The notes: a model not told the origin generated them from the letters alone. A DNA stretch of 10,368 bases from JAYXXU01 sp049301135 (GCA_049301135.1 JBAQKP010000161.1:1-10368), one strand, 5' to 3'. Shown: positions 1-7,651, numbered from the stretch's first letter. Numbers and translations are program-made.

Positions 1-1
1 G

Positions 2-1369
2 GGTGCGGTGGCGTTGATCTTTGGTTTGATCGGGGTCTGGCTTGAGGTTATTCCGCTGGGTCTGGTGCATGCAGTCCCCGATCGACTATTTGGCATCATG
101 CGCAATGATACGCTGCTGGCGATTCCGTTTTTTACCCTGATGGGGCTGATTTTAGAGCGCAGTGGTATCGCCGAACAACTGCTGTCCTCGATGGGTCGAG
201 CGCTAGGACGGGTGCGCGGTGGGCTGGCACTGTCGGTGGTGTTGGTCGGCAGTTTGCTCGCCGCGACCACGGGTGTAGTGGCAGCAAGTGTGATGACGAT
301 GGGGCTGATCGCGCTGCCGATTATGCTGCGGCAAGGCTACTCGCCTGCGCTGTCGAGTGGTGTGATCATGGCGTCTGGTACGCTGGCACAGATTATACCG
401 CCGTCGCTGGTGCTGATTGTATTGGCTGATACGCTGGGTGCACCGGTTGGCGATATGTTTATCGGCGCAATATTGCCCAGTTTGCTGCTGATTGGTTTGT
501 TTTTAGGGTTTATCTTGGTCAGTGCTTGGGCGAAGCCGAGTCTGTTTCCGGTCATGCCGCAACAGCCCGAGCCGATTGCATGGGGCAATATCATCAGCAG
601 TATGGCACCCGCCTTATTATTGATTCTATTGGTGTTGGGCTCGATTTTTATTGGCGTGGCGACACCGACTGAGGCCGGTGCGATTGGTGCGGTGTGTGCG
701 ATGATTTTAGCGTTGGTCAAACGCCGATTGAATCGCGGCAACCTGAGTGACGCGCTGCAACAGACTGCCCGCCTGACCTGTTTTGTAATGTTTATTTTGA
801 TTGGCTCCAGTTTATTTGGGCTGGTATTTCGAGCATTGGGCGGTGATTTATGGGTGGTTGATTTGTTTAATCAATTGCCCGGTGGGGTAATCGGCTTTTT
901 GTTGGTGGTCAATTTGATCATCTTTATTTTGGGCTGTTTCCTCGATTTTTTTGAAATTGTGTTTATCGTGGTGCCATTGCTGGTGCCATTGATGCATCAG
1001 TTTGGCCTGTCGCCGGTGTGGTTTGGCATTATATTGGCGATGAATTTACAGACTTCTTTTTTAACACCGCCATTTGGCTTTTCGTTGTTTTATCTCAAAA
1101 GCGTCGCGCCCAGCAGCTTGCCACTGAGTGCGCTGTATCTTGGTGTTATTCCATTTATTATCATTCAATTGCTGATGGTGCTGATCTTGATCCAATTTCC
1201 ACAACTGGTCTGGGTTAAAAAAACTAGTGATTTGTTGGTGGATACAGCACCCGCGCAGTTGCAACAAGATGACGGCACAGGCAACGCCGATGCGATCCGT
1301 CTTATGCTGCAAATCGCCGAAGAACAGCGCGTCACCGCAACCCCATCTTTACCACAAGGAAATCCCTGA
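2..1369 (+). CDS. dctM: TRAP transporter large permease subunit, DctM family (5' partial)
   Basis: This is the large membrane subunit of a tripartite ATP-independent periplasmic (TRAP) transporter, which carries an organic acid across the inner membrane using an ion gradient. The frame is open from base 2, so the true start lies upstream; compared with relatives I recall, about 30-35 N-terminal residues are missing. Counting from the GTG at 8, characteristic DctM stretches are LLAIPFFTLMGLILERSG (36-53), TTGVVAASVMTMGLI (87-101), ASGTLAQIIPPSLVLIVLAD (122-141), GVATPTEAGAIGAV (216-229) and FLTPPFGFSLFYLK (351-364). Many hydrophobic segments run to about residue 400, followed by a polar tail of about 50 residues. 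The stop TGA overlaps the ATG of dctP by one base, so the two are translationally coupled. The small DctQ subunit is not in the window and would be expected upstream. The family call is firm; the substrate is inferred from dctP. Confidence 0.95.
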   Translation, partial: GAVALIFGLIGVWLEVIPLGLVHAVPDRLFGIMRNDTLLAIPFFTLMGLILERSGIAEQLLSSMGRALGRVRGGLALSVVLVGSLLAATTGVVAASVMTMGLIALPIMLRQGYSPALSSGVIMASGTLAQIIPPSLVLIVLADTLGAPVGDMFIGAILPSLLLIGLFLGFILVSAWAKPSLFPVMPQQPEPIAWGNIISSMAPALLLILLVLGSIFIGVATPTEAGAIGAVCAMILALVKRRLNRGNLSDALQQTARLTCFVMFILIGSSLFGLVFRALGGDLWVVDLFNQLPGGVIGFLLVVNLIIFILGCFLDFFEIVFIVVPLLVPLMHQFGLSPVWFGIILAMNLQTSFLTPPFGFSLFYLKSVAPSSLPLSALYLGVIPFIIIQLLMVLILIQFPQLVWVKKTSDLLVDTAPAQLQQDDGTGNADAIRLMLQIAEEQRVTATPSLPQGNP

Positions 1370-2499
1370 TGAAACGTCGTGACCTACTGACCCAATTGGC
1401 TGCGGTTTCGGCGGTGGCAAGTTTGCCTTCGGTCAGCGCATGGGCAAGCCCGCAGCAAAACACCGTAACCCGTGCTGCACCGAGTATCGGGCAACAACGT
1501 GTGCAGTGGCGCATGGCATCGAGCTTTCCAAAAAGCTTGGACGCGATCTATGGTGCGGGCGAAATGATGGCCAAACGGGTCGCGCAACTGACCGATGGAC
1601 GCTTTCAGATTCGGGTGTTTGCCGCCGGTGAACTGATTCCGGCGCTACAAGTATTCGATGCGGTACAACAAGGTACGATTCAGTGCGGACATAGCGCCAG
1701 TTATTATTATGTCGGCAAAAATCGGGCGTTTGCGTTTGAAACCTGTTTGCCATTTGGTCTGACTGCACGTCAACAAGTCGCATGGTATAGCGTCGGCGGT
1801 GGACGTGAGCTGATCCAAGATTTTTTAAAACCGTATGGCGTGACCAGCTTTGCCGGTGGCAATACCGGCGCACAAATGGGCGGCTGGTTTCGCAAACCGA
1901 TCAACAGCTTAAGTGAGCTACAAGGTCTAAAAATACGCATACCCGGTATCGGGGGCGAAATCCTGTCACGCATGGGCGCAATCCCGCAAACCATCGGCGG
2001 CGGGGATATTTATCCGGCGTTAGAGCGTGGCACGATTGATGCTGCGGAGTGGGTCGGGCCCTATGATGATGAAAAAATGGGCTTTTATAAAGTCGCCCCA
2101 TATTACTACTTCCCAGGTTGGTGGGAAGCAGGCCCGCAACTGAGTTTTTATGTCAACCAAGCCGAGTTTCAAAAACTGCCAAAAGCCTATCAAGCGGCGT
2201 TTGAAGTGGCTGCCAATGAAGCCTCGACGTGGATGCTGGCGACCTATGATGCCAAAAATCCACTGGCCTTGACCCGCTTACTCAATCAACACCAGATCAA
2301 GCTGATGGCGTATCCGGATGATTTACTCAAAAAAGCGCATCAGACAGCCTTCGCGTTTTATGAAGAACAAGCCGCCAGTAATCCGGCGTTTGCCAAACTA
2401 TACCGCTCGTGGCAGCCATTTCGACGGTTACAAGGCGGTTGGTTTAATCTGGCTGAGACCTCACTGGAAAACTTTATGTATAAACGGGCGCTGCGCTAA
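1369..2499 (+). CDS. dctP: TRAP transporter substrate-binding protein, TakP-like (DctP family)
   Basis: This is the periplasmic ligand-binding subunit that delivers substrate to the adjacent DctM permease. Residues 1-27 form a signal peptide with a twin arginine (R3-R4, then DLL), hydrophobic A/V/S/L residues and a likely cut after A-W-A, so Tat export is possible. The mature protein closely matches the TakP branch of DctP proteins: AGELIPALQVFDAVQQGT (86-103), GNTGAQMGGWFRK (164-176), a conserved arginine at 190 and AAEWVGPYDDE (225-235). In TakP of Rhodobacter sphaeroides, which binds 2-oxo monocarboxylates such as pyruvate, the corresponding region holds the carboxylate-clamping arginine and the Glu-Trp pair near the ligand and cation. 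A 2-oxoacid or similar small carboxylate is therefore the best guess. An AAGGA ribosome binding site (1356-1360) lies 8 bases before the ATG, inside the end of dctM. Its 376 residues are close to the usual length. Confidence 0.95.
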   Translation: MKRRDLLTQLAAVSAVASLPSVSAWASPQQNTVTRAAPSIGQQRVQWRMASSFPKSLDAIYGAGEMMAKRVAQLTDGRFQIRVFAAGELIPALQVFDAVQQGTIQCGHSASYYYVGKNRAFAFETCLPFGLTARQQVAWYSVGGGRELIQDFLKPYGVTSFAGGNTGAQMGGWFRKPINSLSELQGLKIRIPGIGGEILSRMGAIPQTIGGGDIYPALERGTIDAAEWVGPYDDEKMGFYKVAPYYYFPGWWEAGPQLSFYVNQAEFQKLPKAYQAAFEVAANEASTWMLATYDAKNPLALTRLLNQHQIKLMAYPDDLLKKAHQTAFAFYEEQAASNPAFAKLYRSWQPFRRLQGGWFNLAETSLENFMYKRALR

Positions 2500-2510
2500 A
2501 GGGTAGGCTC

Positions 2511-2531
2511 AGTCCACGTCTAGTCCATGTC
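2511..2531. repeat. Imperfect 11-base tandem duplication across the xre stop codon
   Basis: Bases 2511-2521 (AGTCCACGTCT) are followed directly by AGTCCATGTC at 2522-2531, with one mismatch in ten aligned positions. The second copy encodes the last residues of the XRE regulator, and its stop codon (CTA on the plus strand, 2520-2522) sits at the junction. It occupies the whole short gap between the convergent dctP and xre genes. It looks like a local slippage duplication. No hairpin terminator is visible here. Confidence 0.5.
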
Positions 2532-3629
2532 ATCGCTGAGCGTCACAACTGCCCAGACACGCCAGACCCACTCATCAGTTTGTAGCGGACTGGTCTGGGC
2601 AGCACCAAAACGACTGGCTGGGACAAACCAGAGCGTTTGGCCTTCTAAGTTCAGCCGCTGGCGCAGGCACAAGCCACCGTCGATCAGCCGAACCGCCTGA
2701 TCACCATCCGTGAGATCAGCCGCTTGGCACGGGCTGACCTGCACATGTAGCCATGTGGCAGAGAGCGGGCTTTCCCAACGGCCAACCGGCAGCCGAAACA
2801 CCAGTGTTGCTTGGGCATGTAGCGCAGGCATATGACCAATCGCAGATGGCCTATCGCTCGCCGCAGACGCTGGGTCAGCAGGAGGCCGATCATAAATCGG
2901 TAAAATCGGCACACGCACCGCGTTCGGCGCTTGTAGCACGGTAAATTTGACCCGACTCGGCACGGTTCGCGACTGGCCATCCCGCAAGCCCAACACCTGT
3001 GCCAAACGATGCGATTGCCACTCGTTGGGGCGGGCGCTACCCTGCTCCCACTGCTGGATCTTCAGGGTATCAACATGCAGCAATGCGGCCAATTCACGTC
3101 GTTCGAGTCGGCGCTGTTGACGCGCGCGGCGCAGTTGCAGCGGCGATAAGCCGACTACAGGCTCAGTCACTTCGGCTAAACCCGCCTCAGCAGTCGCTGG
3201 CACAGGGATTGATGGCGTAACAGTCAGGGGGCTGGACTCAAGCCGGATCAAATCTGTATGTTGCGCCCAATCAATCGATAATTCTGGCGTGGAATCTGGC
3301 GTTGAATCGGTCTCGGATAGCGCAAAGTCGGCCACGCGCTGACCCAGCAACTGGCTTGCAGGGGTGAATCGCGGCGTGCCGACTTGCTGATGATAAAATA
3401 AATCAGGCCGCAAATCGCTGGGCTGGCAATTCAGCAAGCTGGCCAATTTGGGCAACCAGCGCGTATCTGGCCGATGCCGTCCGGTCTCCCATTGTGCAAT
3501 CGCAGGGCCGCTAATCCCCAAACGCTCGGCCAAGGCTTTTTGCGATAACCCAGCTTGCTTACGCAATTGGCGCAGGCGCTCGGCCAGCAGATCATCGGTG
3601 AGGCCGGTATTATCCAAACGCTGATTCAT
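2520..3629 (-). CDS. XRE-family regulator with two helix-turn-helix domains
   Basis: This is a probable cytoplasmic DNA-binding regulator. Numbered from the ATG at 3629, residues 14-68 form a classic Cro/C1-type HTH (LRKQAGLSQKALAERLGIS, then IAQWETGRHRPD). A second, more divergent HTH follows at 164-215 (RRELAALLHVDTLKIQQWEQG, shortened here to its core). A Pro/Ser/Thr-rich linker joins them. From about residue 239 (VRVPIL) to the end, the beta-rich pattern includes DGDQAVRLIDGGLCLRQRL (308-326) and recalls the S24/LexA dimerisation domain. I see neither the usual SMxP serine motif nor the catalytic lysine, so self-cleavage is unlikely. An alternative in-frame ATG at 3650 would add seven residues. 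I prefer 3629 because a weak GGCGAG precedes it and no ribosome-binding-like sequence precedes 3650. The gene converges on dctP, so control of the TRAP genes is possible but not shown. Targets and ligand are unknown. Confidence 0.85.
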   Translation of the reverse strand: MNQRLDNTGLTDDLLAERLRQLRKQAGLSQKALAERLGISGPAIAQWETGRHRPDTRWLPKLASLLNCQPSDLRPDLFYHQQVGTPRFTPASQLLGQRVADFALSETDSTPDSTPELSIDWAQHTDLIRLESSPLTVTPSIPVPATAEAGLAEVTEPVVGLSPLQLRRARQQRRLERRELAALLHVDTLKIQQWEQGSARPNEWQSHRLAQVLGLRDGQSRTVPSRVKFTVLQAPNAVRVPILPIYDRPPADPASAASDRPSAIGHMPALHAQATLVFRLPVGRWESPLSATWLHVQVSPCQAADLTDGDQAVRLIDGGLCLRQRLNLEGQTLWFVPASRFGAAQTSPLQTDEWVWRVWAVVTLSDDMD

Positions 3630-3665
3630 GAATACTCGCCATGATGACATCGGTTCAGTGAGGTG

Positions 3666-3677
3666 GCTAAAATTAGC
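3666..3677. promoter_or_regulatory. Short inverted repeat upstream of the XRE gene, candidate operator
   Basis: GCTAA-AA-TTAGC is a 5-bp inverted repeat with a 2-base centre, lying 37 bases before the preferred start of the regulator and 16 before the longer one. On the minus strand its TAATTT core falls 15 bases after a TTGTAC that could act as a poor -35, so the palindrome may overlap the promoter -10 region. XRE regulators often bind such small palindromes to repress themselves. This is inferred from position only; a repeat this short can arise by chance. Confidence 0.25.
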
Positions 3678-3743
3678 ACACCATGCCGCTGTACAACAGT
3701 AAATCAGTCAGACAGAGCACTGAGTTTTCGTCAGTGAACTTGA

Positions 3744-4448
3744 CTATTCTGGCAGATAGTAATAATTGCTGACACGGTATTGCTGATCTAGAACCAATAA
3801 CACCTGCTGATAACGACCAGCAAACATCAGCACCTTATCTTCAGGGCGAATCTCAGCTTGTTGGTCAGAGGATAAGCTTTTGATTGCCTCTGTCGGCTGA
3901 CTCACGCTTAGGTTTTGCGAACGGATCGGCTGCAAATGACTGCTTAACACACAAGGTGCAGACTGCTGTTGAATCATTTCAATCTGTTGTAAACGCTCTT
4001 GCATCGACAGATCGGCACGGAAGCGATTAATCTGTGTTGGATCAACACTCGGGAGCGGCTGTTGTGCTCGTTGATACCATGCAGCTGGGCAAGGGGCAGC
4101 CAGTCCGAGCGTATCATCGTACCAAATCACCAGCGAGCGCTGATCGTAAGCTTGATACATGCCGTAACCAAACGCAGCAAGCTGAATCAGAATAATCAGC
4201 GATAAGTCTAATACTCGCTCACGCAGCGATTTTTTAGGGTTATACACCACAAATGTGAGTGCTGGGCCTAGGATTAAATCTACGCCAACCAGCAGCCACA
4301 GCACTTGAATACCGCCATCTGACCAAAACAGCCATGCGGGATACCACATCAGCAACAAGGCAAAGCCAACCAGCACCAGCAGCAGCGAAAATAGCAGGTG
4401 AATTCCTGTGGCTTGAAATTTAGCGCGCACGGCATTTTTATCCATCAT
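3744..4448 (-). CDS. TfpX/TfpZ family type IV pilin accessory protein
   Basis: This is an inner-membrane protein resembling the TfpX/TfpZ/FimB accessory proteins found near major pilin genes in Moraxella, Acinetobacter and related bacteria, where they help pilin assembly or stability. From the ATG at 4448 the product has 234 residues. Three membrane segments lie at about 15-35, 47-69 and 80-100. The family hallmarks are WYPAWLFWSDGG (35-46), VDLILGPALTFVVYNPKK (56-73) and LIILIQLAAFGYGMYQAYDQR (84-104, written as family core). A periplasmic-type polar domain of about 130 residues follows and ends in YYYLPE. An AGGA lies 10 bases before the start, and a second ATG is adjacent at 4445. The frame stays open upstream to 4811, but that stretch is the 4.5S RNA gene and spacer and should not be called as protein. 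No pilin gene is in the window, so the pilin partner is unknown. Confidence 0.85.
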   Translation of the reverse strand: MMDKNAVRAKFQATGIHLLFSLLLVLVGFALLLMWYPAWLFWSDGGIQVLWLLVGVDLILGPALTFVVYNPKKSLRERVLDLSLIILIQLAAFGYGMYQAYDQRSLVIWYDDTLGLAAPCPAAWYQRAQQPLPSVDPTQINRFRADLSMQERLQQIEMIQQQSAPCVLSSHLQPIRSQNLSVSQPTEAIKSLSSDQQAEIRPEDKVLMFAGRYQQVLLVLDQQYRVSNYYYLPE

Positions 4449-4518
4449 GAAACCGCAATCCTGAATGAGTCCAAAGACACGTAAGCCCGCCACAGCGAGC
4501 CGAACGAATCCAGTGGTT

Positions 4519-4546
4519 ATCTTAAGCAAAAATAGAAAAGACTCAA
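4519..4546 (-). promoter_or_regulatory. Possible promoter for the pilin accessory gene
   Basis: On the minus strand, TTGAGT (plus 4541-4546) and TAAGAT (plus 4519-4524) are spaced by 16 bases, about 70 bases before the start codon at 4448. Each hexamer matches the sigma-70 consensus at four of six positions, so the match is weak. If it is not used, the gene may be read through from ffs. Confidence 0.3.
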
Positions 4547-4604
4547 GGGAATAACGATGCTTGTCTGGGAAGAATATTAAAAAATAAGTTATTTGACTGA
4601 AATT

Positions 4605-4720
<116 letters not shown>

Positions 4721-4730
4721 TGCAGCAGCA

Positions 4731-4758
4731 AGTATAGTCAGTTGATTTGATATTGCAA
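4731..4758 (-). promoter_or_regulatory. Sigma-70 promoter of ffs
   Basis: On the minus strand, TTGCAA (plus 4753-4758) and TATACT (plus 4731-4736) are separated by 16 bases. Counting about seven bases past the -10 puts transcription start near 4723-4724, just before the paired 5' end of the 4.5S RNA. Agreement between predicted start and RNA end is the main support. Confidence 0.75.
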
Positions 4759-4879
4759 GTAAATGACGCCCAAAAAACCACAGCCGCACATTTTATACCC
4801 AAAAGCATCACCTGTTTAGCGCGCAGCTATGATTTAATATCGTCTGACCTCCGATTCGAAGTAGTCCAACCCCATCGCC

Positions 4880-5467
4880 ATGAATGCGCCCTGCTCGACC
4901 GACTATTTTTCTGACGTTGCCTCACCGCTTGGCATACTGCGTATCCACCATGATGGTCATACGATTTTTGCACTGGACTACACCGTGAATGATCAGGCGC
5001 TGAATAGCGTGGCGACGCGGCTGCCGCTGGCGTGGCAACAGGTGTTTATTGATTATTTTGCTGGCGAACTCGATGCGCTATTGGCGCTGCCAGTCACGCT
5101 AAAACAGGGAACAATATTCCAGCAACAGGTTTGGCTGGCACTACGCCAGATTCCAGCCGGTCAAACGTACACCTATAAACAACTGGCGCAGGCGATTGGA
5201 CGGCCACAGGCGGTACGGGCAGTCGGCCAAGCGCTCTCCAAAAACCCCATCAGCATCGTATTGCCCTGCCATCGCGTGATCCTGCAATCTGGCGCTTTGG
5301 GCGGTTATGCGGGCAGCAGCGATCTTGGCCAGACGCGCAAGCAGTTTTTGTTGTGGCATGAGTGTGGCTTTGGTGCACATCGCACACCATCCTGCCCACC
5401 GCAAGAGCTTGCCAAGCAGGCGAAAACCAAACACAAAGCGGCTTACGCCAACACATCCATATCTTAA
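4880..5467 (+). CDS. ogt: Methylated-DNA--[protein]-cysteine S-methyltransferase
   Basis: This suicide DNA-repair protein transfers the alkyl group from O6-alkylguanine (and O4-alkylthymine) to its own cysteine. The active site IVLPCHRVI is at residues 126-134, with the acceptor Cys130. The wing-helix part upstream has FQQQVWLALRQIPAGQTYTYK (80-100, family core) and QAVRAVGQALSKNP (110-123). R113 is in the arginine-finger position, and N122 belongs to the hinge seen in this family. GGYAGS follows the active site, as expected. The protein has 195 residues; the last 35 or so, after LLWHE, are a polar tail beyond the usual end. No strong ribosome binding site precedes the ATG, but nothing upstream fits better. 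It lacks the AraC-like N-terminal half of Ada, so it is the stand-alone Ogt/AGT type. The next gene begins 19 bases downstream on the same strand. Confidence 0.95.
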   Translation: MNAPCSTDYFSDVASPLGILRIHHDGHTIFALDYTVNDQALNSVATRLPLAWQQVFIDYFAGELDALLALPVTLKQGTIFQQQVWLALRQIPAGQTYTYKQLAQAIGRPQAVRAVGQALSKNPISIVLPCHRVILQSGALGGYAGSSDLGQTRKQFLLWHECGFGAHRTPSCPPQELAKQAKTKHKAAYANTSIS

Positions 5468-5486
5468 TCGTCGAGGATCAGAGTCG

Positions 5487-6536
5487 ATGCCGCACAATCA
5501 ACCGATTGATCAAACACATTACAGTCTCGCAACTCAGTTGAGTGTGCAGCATGGTCTACTCAAATCAACTTTTGATTACAGCGACAATAGCCACACCCAC
5601 GCACAAGGCTTTTTTCACCCGTGGCGTTTACCGCAACGACAAGGCAGCCATGTGTTGTCGTGGCTGATGACCCGTCAACCGGCGCAATGGCCAATTTGGC
5701 AAGACAATCCGCCGCTAACGGACCTGCCCAGCATTCGACCCGATGCAGATTTAAACGATTGGAAAATCTGGTTTATTGGCCATGTGACCTGCTTGATTCA
5801 AATCGGCAAATATAATTTTTTAACCGATCCGGTCTGGGCGATGCGCGCCAGTCCAGTGGGTTTTGCAGGGCCTAAGCGTGTGCGACCGGCTGGGCTGGCA
5901 CTGGAGCAACTGCCCAAAATTGATGCGGTGTTACTGAGCCATAACCACTATGATCATATGGATTTGGCCGCGTTAAACTGGCTGCATCAACGTGATCAGA
6001 TGCCAATTTATACCGGTCTTGCCAACGCGCAATATCTGCCGCAAAGTATGCATGTGATCGAGATGGACTGGTGGGATCAAGTGTCACTGCCAAACGCGCC
6101 AGAGGTTCAGATTGTATTTACCCCTGCGCAGCATTTTTCGGGGCGTGGTCTGCGCGATGGCAACCAAGCCTTATGGGGCGGGCTGTCAATTATCACGCCA
6201 GACGATCACTTGTTTTTTGCCGGTGATACGGGTTATAGCCAACACTTTAGCGAGATTAAACACCGCTTGGGCGCACCGCGTTTGGCATTATTACCAATTG
6301 GGGCATATGAACCGCGTGCGATCATGCGGGCGATGCACATGAATCCCGCCGATGCCGTGCAAGCGCATCTTGACCTCACGGCCAAGCGTTCACTGGCCAT
6401 TCACTACCGTACCTTTCAACTGACTGACGAAGCCATGAACCAGCCTTTACTGGATCTGGCGACTGCTTTAACAGAACAGCAACTGCCTGCCGATTGCTTC
6501 TACACACCCATTGAAGGTCAGATGGTCGTGGTTTAG
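5487..6536 (+). CDS. MBL-fold metallo-hydrolase, NAPE-PLD/RomA-like
   Basis: This is a metallo-beta-lactamase-fold hydrolase of 349 residues. The full dinuclear zinc ligand set of the NAPE-PLD-like branch is visible: SHNHYDHMD (151-159, giving H152, H154, D156 and H157), H216 in PAQHFSGR, the bridging D247 in FAGDTGY, and H306 in IHYRTF. The N-terminal WFIGHVTCLIQIG and FLTDPVW stretches (95-117) are also typical of this group, which includes mammalian N-acyl-phosphatidylethanolamine phospholipase D and bacterial proteins annotated as RomA-like. A lipid phosphodiester is a reasonable but untested substrate. No signal peptide or membrane segment is apparent. The frame is open upstream to an ATG at 5307, but that lies inside ogt. 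I chose the ATG at 5487, which follows GAGG (5473-5476) and leaves a short gap to ogt, consistent with a two-gene operon. Confidence 0.9.
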   Translation: MPHNQPIDQTHYSLATQLSVQHGLLKSTFDYSDNSHTHAQGFFHPWRLPQRQGSHVLSWLMTRQPAQWPIWQDNPPLTDLPSIRPDADLNDWKIWFIGHVTCLIQIGKYNFLTDPVWAMRASPVGFAGPKRVRPAGLALEQLPKIDAVLLSHNHYDHMDLAALNWLHQRDQMPIYTGLANAQYLPQSMHVIEMDWWDQVSLPNAPEVQIVFTPAQHFSGRGLRDGNQALWGGLSIITPDDHLFFAGDTGYSQHFSEIKHRLGAPRLALLPIGAYEPRAIMRAMHMNPADAVQAHLDLTAKRSLAIHYRTFQLTDEAMNQPLLDLATALTEQQLPADCFYTPIEGQMVVV

Positions 6537-6618
6537 CCTTTACCTGTGTCAGCCAGATTGCATCTGCTTGAAAAAGTGCATAGGCTGATTTGATTTCTGC
6601 ATGCTTTGGACAATCCTC

Positions 6619-7530
6619 ATGAACCTCTCTCGTTTGACCCTGCTGAGTCTATGCTGCATGCTCGGCGCGAGTGTCGTAAGCCACGCTGCTGTGCCGATTG
6701 AACGACGCGCCTTGAGCAACTCCAGCGCCAATAGCACCAGCGCAAACAACCCAGCCGTCGCACCAACTGCCTCACTCCCAATTGCACCGCTACTTGAACC
6801 CAGCCAGCCCAGCATGCTGTGGCAACTGACCGAACAAGTGCAGCAACTGCAAGAAGAAGTGCGCCGCCTGCGTGGCAACAACGAAAGCCAAGAGCAAAAA
6901 ATCGAAACGCTGGAAAAAGAGCTTCAGTCAAGATTTATTGACTTTGACCAACGGCTCGAACAATTGCAAGAGCAACTGCGCAGCACACAAGCCGAGACAG
7001 CGCCAGACAGCGCGACAACGGATACGGCAACTGATAGCTCTAGCACAGCAGCAGAGAACAGTAGTAGCAGTATCACTGCACCGCCGCCACTCAAACCCGC
7101 CCAACCGAACAACACCGCCGCAAGCCGCCAACCCGCCAGCACCTCAGCGGCCGAACAAAAAGCCTATATCGGCGCGTATGATGCTTATAAAGCCGGTGGC
7201 ACCCAAAAGGCGATTATCGCCATGCAGCAGTTTATGCGCGATTATCCGAACAGCGTGTATATCCCAAATGCGCACTACTGGCTGGGTGAGTTTTATTTGG
7301 CACTGACCCCACCAAATTTTGCTGAGGCACAAAAAACCTTTAACGTGGTGTTATCGGCCTACCCGAAAAGCGCACGCGCCGCTGCCGCGATTTATCGCTT
7401 GGCCAGCATCGCCGAGCTTGAACAGCGCCCAAATGAAGCCACCCGCCTGATGAATATCTTGCGCAATGACTATCCTGACAGCGCTGAATCTGGTTATGCC
7501 CAAGAGTTCCTGCGCAAACGCAGCAACTAA
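6619..7530 (+). CDS. cpoB: Tol-Pal-associated periplasmic protein CpoB (YbgF) homologue
   Basis: This is a secreted periplasmic protein. In E. coli, CpoB links TolA and PBP1B and coordinates outer-membrane constriction with septal peptidoglycan synthesis. Numbered from an upstream ATG at 6601, it has a signal peptide (about 7-29, ending SHA), a low-complexity Ser/Ala/Asn stretch (30-60) and a coiled coil (about 73-130, Gln/Glu/Leu/Arg heptads) matching the TolA-binding trimerisation region. A Ser/Thr/Ala/Pro linker (131-184) leads to a TPR-like domain (185-306) with YDAYKAGG, FMRDYPNSVYIPNAHYWLGE and YPKSARAAAAIYRL. I prefer the ATG at 6619, which has GGA 8 bases upstream and starts directly with the signal peptide; 6601 would add six residues. 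A faint TTGAAA (6568-6573) is the only promoter-like hint. cpoB usually follows pal, but no tol or pal gene is in view. Confidence 0.88.
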   Translation: MNLSRLTLLSLCCMLGASVVSHAAVPIERRALSNSSANSTSANNPAVAPTASLPIAPLLEPSQPSMLWQLTEQVQQLQEEVRRLRGNNESQEQKIETLEKELQSRFIDFDQRLEQLQEQLRSTQAETAPDSATTDTATDSSSTAAENSSSSITAPPPLKPAQPNNTAASRQPASTSAAEQKAYIGAYDAYKAGGTQKAIIAMQQFMRDYPNSVYIPNAHYWLGEFYLALTPPNFAEAQKTFNVVLSAYPKSARAAAAIYRLASIAELEQRPNEATRLMNILRNDYPDSAESGYAQEFLRKRSN

Positions 7531-7567
7531 TGGAGCAACGCATCACACCGATTGAGCAGTCTAGACC

Positions 7568-7651
7568 CTGACCATCGGTGAACTTATTCACGCTAAACAA
7601 CTGATCGACCGACAAATTTACACAAAAATCGCCAGAGAGCTGCATGATTGA
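7568..7651 (+). other. Short protein-like reading frame in the cpoB-SIMPL gap
   Basis: Between cpoB and the SIMPL gene, a frame bounded by a TAG at 7562-7564 and a TGA at 7649-7651 reads TIGELIHAKQLIDRQIYTKI followed by ARELHD. It has no ATG, GTG or TTG; CTG at 7568 is the only start-like codon. The peptide is amphipathic and gene-like in composition, so it may be a remnant of a lost gene or simply chance. I do not recognise it and do not call it a gene. Confidence 0.2.

Noticed and set aside
337..741. 134-codon minus-strand frame within dctM
   Set aside because: It lies antisense to a clearly coding DctM frame and its translation shows no recognisable domain.
3718..3736. CACTGA-N7-TCAGTG hairpin after the pilin accessory gene as a terminator
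   Set aside because: The stem is only 6 bp and is not followed by a T-run on either strand.
4828..4840. TATGAT / TAATAT as a -10 element for ogt
   Set aside because: No acceptable -35 hexamer lies 16-18 bases upstream, and AT-rich hexamers are common here.
5307..5486. N-terminal extension of the MBL hydrolase inside ogt
   Set aside because: It would overlap ogt by 161 bases, has no MBL-like residues, and a good start with GAGG upstream exists at 5487.
6549..7306. Several frames of 65-145 codons on both strands over cpoB
   Set aside because: They arise from the Ser/Ala/Gln-rich composition of cpoB; signal peptide, coiled coil and TPR pattern are all in the plus-strand frame given.
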